From NCBI GenBank assembly GCA_023252275.1, contig JAHHGO010000008.1, positions 1 to 33,559 on the forward strand: 33,559 nt of DNA. The letters are read 5' to 3'. This stretch comes from Alphaproteobacteria bacterium. GTDB taxonomy: Bacteria > Pseudomonadota > Alphaproteobacteria > UBA11222. How positions within the stretch are numbered: position 1 is the first letter of the stretch; each line of letters begins with the position of its first letter. This document shows, piece by piece, positions 27,872-33,559 of the stretch. Under the pieces are notes generated by a model, which worked only from the letters and a program-made list of their open reading frames with translations, was not told the origin of the DNA and did no database searches. The position numbers and the translations under genes were made by a program.

Positions 27872-29599
27872 ATGCATGATCTGGTTATACGCGGTGGCAC
27901 GATTATCGATGGTTCCGGTGGGGCGCGGTTTACGGGCGATGTCGCCATCGATAATGGCGTCATCACCGCGGTTGGAACGGTTTCCGGCAAGGGCAAAAAG
28001 GAAATTGACGCCAAAGGCCTGCTGGTCACGCCGGGCTTTGTCGATGTGCACACCCATTATGACGCGCAGGTATCATGGGACGCGCTGATCTCACCCTCTT
28101 GCTGGCATGGCGTGACCACCGTGGTCATGGGTAATTGCGGCGTGGGCTTTGCCCCGGCGCGGCCCGAACAGCGCGATGCGCTGATCGCGCTGATGGAAGG
28201 CGTCGAGGACATTCCCGGCGCGGTGCTGACCGAAGGCATGAAGTGGGAATGGGAAAGCTTTGCCGAATATCTGAACGCCATTGAAAGCAAACCGCATGCG
28301 CTGGATATTGGCGCGCAATTGCCGCATGCCGCGCTGCGCGTTTACGTCATGGGCGAACGCGCCATTCAGCGCGAGCCGGCGAGCGACGCCGACATTGCCG
28401 AAATGGGACGCCTTGCCGCCGAAGCCATGCAGGCGGGCGCGATTGGCTTTTCTTCATCGCGCAGCCTCAATCACCGTTCGCGCGATGGCGATGTAATTCC
28501 AAGTTATGGCGCGGAGCGCAAGGAACTGCTGGGGATCGCCAAAGCCATGGGCGATACCGGCAAAGGCGTTTTCGAAATGATTTCGGATTTCACCGATATG
28601 GACGCCGAATTTTCGATCCTGCGCGATATGGCCGAAGTCAGCAAATTGCCCATGTCTATTTCGTTGATTCAGTTTGATCAGAAACCCGACGGCTGGCGGG
28701 AATTGCTCAACCGCATCGAAGGCGCGGCTAATGACGGCCTGCGCATGAAGGGGCAGGTGGCGGCGCGCCCGATCTGCCTGCTGCTCGGGCTACAGGCGAC
28801 GATGAATCCGTTCAGCAACCACGCGACGTATCGCACCATTGCCGATCTGCCATTGAACGAACGGGTTGCCAGGATGCGGGATCCGCAATTCCGCGCGCAA
28901 ATTCTGTCGGAAAAACCCAAGGGCAATCCGCTGCTCACCGGCATCTTCTATTCCATGCACAAGATTTTTCCGCTCGGCGATCCGCCGGATTATGAGCCGC
29001 CGGTGGAAAACAGCGTCAAGGCGCTGGCTGAGGCGCGCGGCGTGAGCCCGGAAGAACTGGTGTACGACATGATTCTGGAGAATGACGGCAAGGCGCTGTT
29101 ATATGCGCCGCTGGCCAATTACACCGCCAACAATCTGGATGTGTCGCGCGAAATGATTTTAAGCCCGCATACGGCGTTTGGTCTGGGCGATGGCGGCGCG
29201 CATTGCAGCGTTATCTGCGACGCCTCGTTCCCGACGACGCATCTGATCCATTGGGGGCGCGATCGTACACGCGGCGAAAAGCTGCCGCTGGAATATCTGG
29301 TCAAGCGCCAGACCCAGGATACGGCGCGGCTGGTTGGCTTTCTGGATCGCGGCGTGATTGCGCCCGGTATGAAGGCCGATCTGAACGTCATCGATTTCGA
29401 TAATCTGACCCTTGGTGCGCCGCATATAGTCTTTGATCTGCCGGCGGGCGGCCAGCGGCTGATCCAGAAAGCCAGCGGCTATAAATTCACCATCGTGTCG
29501 GGCGAAGTGACCTTCAAGGACGGCGAATCCACCGGCGCGCTGCCGGGCCGTTTATTGCGCGGCCGCCAGGACGCGCCGGTGCTGAAAGCGGCGCAATAA
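27872..29599 (+). CDS. N-acyl-D-amino-acid deacylase-like amidohydrolase, tandem copy 2
   Basis: Same length (575 aa) and colinear motifs as 26109..27836: MHDLVIRGGTIIDGSGGARFTGDVAIDNG, VHTHYDAQVSWD, GNCGVGFAP, GDGGAHCSVICDASFP. Confidence 0.9.
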   Translation: MHDLVIRGGTIIDGSGGARFTGDVAIDNGVITAVGTVSGKGKKEIDAKGLLVTPGFVDVHTHYDAQVSWDALISPSCWHGVTTVVMGNCGVGFAPARPEQRDALIALMEGVEDIPGAVLTEGMKWEWESFAEYLNAIESKPHALDIGAQLPHAALRVYVMGERAIQREPASDADIAEMGRLAAEAMQAGAIGFSSSRSLNHRSRDGDVIPSYGAERKELLGIAKAMGDTGKGVFEMISDFTDMDAEFSILRDMAEVSKLPMSISLIQFDQKPDGWRELLNRIEGAANDGLRMKGQVAARPICLLLGLQATMNPFSNHATYRTIADLPLNERVARMRDPQFRAQILSEKPKGNPLLTGIFYSMHKIFPLGDPPDYEPPVENSVKALAEARGVSPEELVYDMILENDGKALLYAPLANYTANNLDVSREMILSPHTAFGLGDGGAHCSVICDASFPTTHLIHWGRDRTRGEKLPLEYLVKRQTQDTARLVGFLDRGVIAPGMKADLNVIDFDNLTLGAPHIVFDLPAGGQRLIQKASGYKFTIVSGEVTFKDGESTGALPGRLLRGRQDAPVLKAAQ

Positions 29600-29799
29600 T
29601 ACTCTCAGTTTTGCCCCCGCAACATGTCTTTGTAAAAAAGCCTGTTTGCGGGGGATGAGGTATCTTGAATAAGATGTACGGTATTCACATATTCACTGGG
29701 CTGCCGTAAATCGCCGTTAGCCATATCATATGAGAGTACCAAAACATCAGAGCGAATCGCATCCGGTATTGTGCAGTAGGAGCGGGTAGAAAATAACCG

Positions 29800-29840
29800 C
29801 CCCGCAGAGACCCGGCAGTCTGCCGGGGGCTTCGCTTTTC
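29800..29840. other. GC-rich structured segment (possible terminator or sRNA 3' end)
   Basis: CCCGGCA-gtc-TGCCGGG followed by GGCTTCGCTTTTC; alternative stem CCCCGCAGA/TCTGC(C)GGGG shares the 3' arm. Lies between convergent genes. Confidence 0.4.
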
Positions 29841-29889
29841 AACTTACTGTAGGGGCTCCTGAAAATAACATAATTTCCTTGGCGGTTGG

Positions 29890-30198
29890 TTAAACCACCG
29901 CCATATCCTTTTTCTCGCGCCCGGCCGGCCGGATGTTGACGCGAACGGAAAGCCCGGCTTTTATGGCAAGGTTCATCAGAGCATCAAGACTGAACTTGTC
30001 AATGCGCCCGCGCATCAGATCATTCAGGCGCGGCTGCGTCACGTCCAGGCGTTCTGCGGACTTGGACTGAATGCTATTCCAGTTTTTAACTGTCTCCTGG
30101 ATTGCAATCATCAATTCAGAGCGCATTTTCATGTTCGCCGCTTCAGCCGGTGAATCCTCGATTGCATCCCAGACGCTATCATATTGATGTTTGGTCAT
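29890..30198 (-). CDS. HigA-like antitoxin (XRE/HTH)
   Basis: MTKHQYDSVWDAIEDSPAEAANMKMRSELMIAIQETVKNW...SAERLDVTQPRLNDLMRGRIDKFSLDALMNLAIKAGLSVRVNI; immediately downstream of a HigB-like gene. Confidence 0.88.
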   Translation of the reverse strand: MTKHQYDSVWDAIEDSPAEAANMKMRSELMIAIQETVKNWNSIQSKSAERLDVTQPRLNDLMRGRIDKFSLDALMNLAIKAGLSVRVNIRPAGREKKDMAVV

Positions 30199-30214
30199 TT
30201 CACGTTTCTCCAAT

Positions 30215-30535
30215 TTATCTCCGCCTTAGCTCTTTGAGCCTTTCGCGCGCAATATCCAGATCGTGTCGGGATGTCTTTTGGGTCTTCTTGTTAAATGCGT
30301 GAATAACATGGACGGCCTCAGCGCCCGCAGTGACATATATAACTCGAAAGACGCCAGAGGCCTCCTTGATGCGAATTTCCCGGACCCCAGGACCAATGGT
30401 TTTAACTGGTTTCCAGTTATCCGGCTCAAAACCCCTCTGAACCCTGTCCAGTTGATGGCCGGCCTCACGGCGCGCTTCGGCTGGAAAAGCTCGCAGATCA
30501 GAAAGCGAGCTACCAGCGAAGATGATCGATTTCAT
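30215..30535 (-). CDS. HigB/RelE-like toxin (phage-derived Gp49-like)
   Basis: MKSIIFAGSSLSDLRAFPAEARREAGHQLDRVQRGFEPDNWKPVKTIGPGVREIRIKEASGVFRVIYVTAGAEAVHVIHAFNKKTQKTSRHDLDIARERLKEL is the characteristic family pattern. Confidence 0.9.
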   Translation of the reverse strand: MKSIIFAGSSLSDLRAFPAEARREAGHQLDRVQRGFEPDNWKPVKTIGPGVREIRIKEASGVFRVIYVTAGAEAVHVIHAFNKKTQKTSRHDLDIARERLKELRRR

Positions 30536-30539
30536 GGCA

Positions 30540-30565
30540 ATTTTATATCAATATGGATATAAAAT
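30540..30565. promoter_or_regulatory. Palindromic operator candidate for the HigBA-like module
   Basis: ATTTTATATC-aatatg-GATATAAAAT, perfect 10-bp inverted repeat starting 5 bp before the toxin start codon on the minus strand. Confidence 0.6.
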
Positions 30566-30619
30566 GTCAATATCAATTTATTTGATAATTGTCCGTTTCT
30601 TTTTGCCAGCGTACGAATT

Positions 30620-32260
30620 TTACCCCTTGCTCAGGGCAAATCCTTCATAGCCCTTGGCGCGCACTTCATTGCATTTTGCGGTATAGGCCGGGAAACCCAG
30701 ATAGGGCATGAAGACGCGCGGCTTGCCGGGAATGTTGGCGCCCAGATACCAGCTATTGCAGGTCGGGAACAACGTATATCCCGCCACTTCATTGACATGA
30801 TCGACCCAGGCGTTTTCCGCTTCGGCCACCGGCTCGATGCAGATTAGCTGGCGTTCGCGCAGATCCTTGATGGTGTCGCCAATCCAGTTCACATGCTGCT
30901 CGATGCTGGGCACCATATTGGTCAGCACCGACGGGCTGCCGGGGCCGGAAATAATAAACATGTTCGGAAAGCCAACCGTGGTCAGCCCCAGATAGGTGCG
31001 CGGCCCTTCGGCCCATTTTTGCTGCAAGGTCAGGCCCTTGCGCCCGCGTATATCCATGCGCAGCAGTGATCCGGTCATGGCGTCGAAGCCGGTCGCGAAG
31101 ACAATGCAGTCCAGCTCATATTCGGTATTGCCAGTGCGCAGGCCTTTGGGCGTAAGCTCTTCAATCGGCGCGGATTTGACATCCACAAGTTTGACATTGG
31201 GCCGGTTGAAGGTTTCAAAATAGCCGCTATCCGCGCATAGCCGCTTGCAGCCCACCACCGTATCCGGGCACAGCAATTGCGCGGTGGCCGGGTCTTTCAC
31301 AATAGTGCGGATTTTTTCGCGGATAAATTCAGCGGCGGTTTCGTTGGCTTCCCTGTTCAGCAGCAGATCGCTGGAAGCGTATAAAAAAAGCAGCCCGCCA
31401 ATCTGCCAATATTTCTCAAAAATGGCGTCCCGCTCGGCTTTGGTGATCTTAAGAATTTCCACATTGCTGGATTCAAAGCGCGACCCGAAAGCGGTCTGCT
31501 GCTGGTTTTCCCGCTCGCGGAAGGCGGCGTAATCCGCCTTGATCTGTTTTTGCAGTTCCGGATCCATGGGGCGGTTTCCGGCGGGTACGGAATAATTTGG
31601 CGTACGCTGAAACACGGTCAGATGTTTGGCCCGTTCCGCAATGATCGGGATCGACTGAATAGCGGATGAGCCGGTTCCGATGACGCCAACCCGCTTGCCG
31701 GTAAAATCCACCTCTTCATGCGGCCATTTGCCAGTGTGATAAATCTCGCCCTTAAAGCTGTCAGCGCCCTTGAAGTCCGGCGTATTGGGCGCGGACAGGC
31801 AGCCGGTCGCCATGATGCAAAAAGTGGCGCTCAGGCTTTCGCCATTTTCCGTGGTCACGGTCCAGCGGTTTGTGTTCTCATTAAACACGGCCGACTTTAC
31901 CCGCGTGTTGAACTGAATATCCTTGCGCATGTCAAACCGGTCGGCGACATGGTTGAGATATTTCAGAATGACAGGCTGCGGCGAATAGCGTTCCGGCCAT
32001 TCCCATTCCTGTTGCAGGGCTTCATCAAACTGAAAGGAATATTCCATGCTTTCCACATCGCAGCGCGCGCCGGGATAGCGGTTCCAGTACCAGGTGCCGC
32101 CGACGCCGGTGCCGGCCTCCAGCACCCGTACGCTCATGCCCTGTTTGCGCAGCCGGTTGAGCATGGCAAGGCCGCCAAAGCCCGCGCCAACCACGATGGC
32201 GTCATAATGTTCACCGGAAGGAGAAGTGCTGGCGGATGATTTCTGCTGTGAAGCTGACAT
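30620..32260 (-). CDS. Baeyer-Villiger-type flavin monooxygenase
   Basis: VVGAGFGGLAMLNRLRKQG, GVGGTWYWNRYPGARCDVESMEYSF, BVMO fingerprint FKGEIYHTGKWP (FxGxxxHxxxWP), second Rossmann GVIGTGSSAIQSIP. Confidence 0.93.
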   Translation of the reverse strand: MSASQQKSSASTSPSGEHYDAIVVGAGFGGLAMLNRLRKQGMSVRVLEAGTGVGGTWYWNRYPGARCDVESMEYSFQFDEALQQEWEWPERYSPQPVILKYLNHVADRFDMRKDIQFNTRVKSAVFNENTNRWTVTTENGESLSATFCIMATGCLSAPNTPDFKGADSFKGEIYHTGKWPHEEVDFTGKRVGVIGTGSSAIQSIPIIAERAKHLTVFQRTPNYSVPAGNRPMDPELQKQIKADYAAFRERENQQQTAFGSRFESSNVEILKITKAERDAIFEKYWQIGGLLFLYASSDLLLNREANETAAEFIREKIRTIVKDPATAQLLCPDTVVGCKRLCADSGYFETFNRPNVKLVDVKSAPIEELTPKGLRTGNTEYELDCIVFATGFDAMTGSLLRMDIRGRKGLTLQQKWAEGPRTYLGLTTVGFPNMFIISGPGSPSVLTNMVPSIEQHVNWIGDTIKDLRERQLICIEPVAEAENAWVDHVNEVAGYTLFPTCNSWYLGANIPGKPRVFMPYLGFPAYTAKCNEVRAKGYEGFALSKG

Positions 32261-32307
32261 TTGGGCGTCTTCCTGTAGGGCTGTTTCTGATTTTCGTTAA
32301 TCAATTT

Positions 32308-32328
32308 AACCGGACCGGTTATACCGGT
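32308..32328. promoter_or_regulatory. ACCGGT-box operator candidate between divergent genes
   Basis: AACCGG-a-CCGGTT followed by ata-CCGGT (AACCGGACCGGTTATACCGGT), between the BVMO (minus) and quinone oxidoreductase (plus) starts. Confidence 0.5.
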
Positions 32329-32432
32329 TTATCTAGCCTTATATCATCTTTTGCCGCCATGGAAAAATGACGTAAGCTGTACAGGAAGACCATGACCGGG
32401 CCGGAAAGAGGGCGTCACACAGGGGAATTTGG

Positions 32433-33413
32433 ATGAAAGCGGCGATCTGCAAAAAAAATGGCAAGGTCGAAGACATTGTGATCACCGATATACCGCCGCC
32501 GCCGATGCGCGAGGATCATCTGCGCATCAGGGTGCGGTCCTGCGCGCTCAATTTTCCAGATATATTGACCATAGAGGGAAAATATCAGCGCCAGCCGCCG
32601 CTGCCCTTTGCGCCGGGCATGGAATGCGCGGGCGAGGTGATGGAAACCGGCCCAAAAGCCAAAGGCAATTTCAAAGTGGGCGACCGGGTGATGGCGCAGC
32701 CGGGCGTGGGCTGTCTGGCGGAACAGGTGTGCTGCTCGCCGCTCAGCGCCTATGCCATTCCGGACAATGTTTCCTATGAGCATGCCGCCGGGTTCATCGT
32801 GACCTATGGCACTGTCTATCACGCCTTTGTTGATCGCGGCGATCTGAAGCCCGGTGAAAGCCTGCTGGTGCTGGGCGCGGCTGGTGGGGTAGGGCTTGCT
32901 GCTGTTGAACTTGGCAGGCTGATGGGGGCAAAAGTGATTGCCGCCGCCAGCACGGACGCCAAGCTGAAAATATGCGCGCAATATGGCGCGGACCATCTGC
33001 TGAATTATGCGCAGGAGCCGATCAAGGACACCGTGCTTGGCCTGACGGATGAGAAGGGCGTGGATGTGGTGTTCGATCCGGTGGGTGGCGACGCCACGGC
33101 TCAATCGCTGCGCTGCATCAATCGCAATGGCCGGCTGCTGATCATCGGTTTCGCCAGCGGCGTTATTCCGGACATTCCCGCCAACCGGCTGCTGCTGCGC
33201 CAGTGCCAGGCGGTCGGCGTGGCCTATGGCAGCTATGGCATAGCCTTTCCGGAAAAGGCGCGCGCCAATATGGCGGTGCTGACTGGCTGGTGGACCGAGG
33301 GAAAACTAAAGCCGCATGTGTCGATGATATTCCCACTGGCTGAAAGCGTCGCGGCGTTGAATGCGCTGGCCGGGCGCAAGGCTATCGGCAAGGTTGTGGT
33401 GAATATAGGCTAG
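32433..33413 (+). CDS. NADPH:quinone oxidoreductase family (zinc-independent MDR)
   Basis: LRIRVRSCALNFPDILTIEGKYQRQPPLPFAPGMECAGEV, VLGAAGGVGLAAVELGRLMGAKVIAAAS, GVDVVFDPVGGDATAQSLRCINRNGRLLIIGFASG. Confidence 0.95.
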   Translation: MKAAICKKNGKVEDIVITDIPPPPMREDHLRIRVRSCALNFPDILTIEGKYQRQPPLPFAPGMECAGEVMETGPKAKGNFKVGDRVMAQPGVGCLAEQVCCSPLSAYAIPDNVSYEHAAGFIVTYGTVYHAFVDRGDLKPGESLLVLGAAGGVGLAAVELGRLMGAKVIAAASTDAKLKICAQYGADHLLNYAQEPIKDTVLGLTDEKGVDVVFDPVGGDATAQSLRCINRNGRLLIIGFASGVIPDIPANRLLLRQCQAVGVAYGSYGIAFPEKARANMAVLTGWWTEGKLKPHVSMIFPLAESVAALNALAGRKAIGKVVVNIG

Positions 33414-33450
33414 AACAGGATGATATTAGGTTGAATCACTGCACCCTCAA

Positions 33451-33553
33451 CGTCATTGCGAGGAGCGAAGCGACGTCGCAATCCAGAGTCACACGGTAAG
33501 GCCTGTGTGTGTGGCTCTGGATCGCCACGCGGCTAAAGCCGCTCGCGATGACC
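33451..33553. repeat. Dispersed palindromic repeat (REP/RPE-like)
   Basis: CGTCATTGCGAGGAGCGAAGCGACGTCGCAATCCAGAGTCACAC...GTGTGTGGCTCTGGATCGCCACGCGGCTAAAGCCGCTCGCGATGACC, a long imperfect inverted repeat; arms resemble the GTCATTGCGAGGAGCGAAGCGACG repeats common in alphaproteobacterial genomes. Confidence 0.75.
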
Positions 33554-33559
33554 AAGAAG

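Overview
Alphaproteobacterial chromosomal window, mostly ordinary core and catabolic genes. In order: a truncated high-GC ORF end; an OmpA-domain lipoprotein; class I/II PLP aminotransferase, homoserine dehydrogenase, GlpX and RecJ; tRNA-Glu(TTC); queC-queE-queD (minus strand); a small AT-rich islet with three uncharacterised secreted/membrane proteins and a Phd/VapC toxin-antitoxin pair; lipA and a RatA/COQ10-like START protein; a tandem pair of alpha/beta hydrolases; a cyclase-family protein with a tandem pair of CaiB/BaiF CoA-transferases; a DUF1217-like repeat protein; a phasin; a DacA-like carboxypeptidase with SPOR domain; ugd and galU; a membrane DnaJ protein; a two-domain carboxymuconolactone decarboxylase-like protein; a tandem pair of N-acyl-D-amino-acid deacylase-like amidohydrolases; a HigBA-type TA pair; a Baeyer-Villiger-type monooxygenase divergent from a quinone oxidoreductase; and a dispersed palindromic repeat at the right edge. 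I see no CRISPR, rRNA, transposase or integrase, and no convincing new defence or biosynthetic system. The more interesting signals are: three separate tandem gene duplications, one with a near-identical tract suggesting recent gene conversion; a helical-domain/esterase architecture; palindromic operators at both TA modules and in the monooxygenase/oxidoreductase intergenic region; two intergenic segments with mutually exclusive hairpins; and the AT-rich islet. All family calls come from reading motifs by eye, with no database search.
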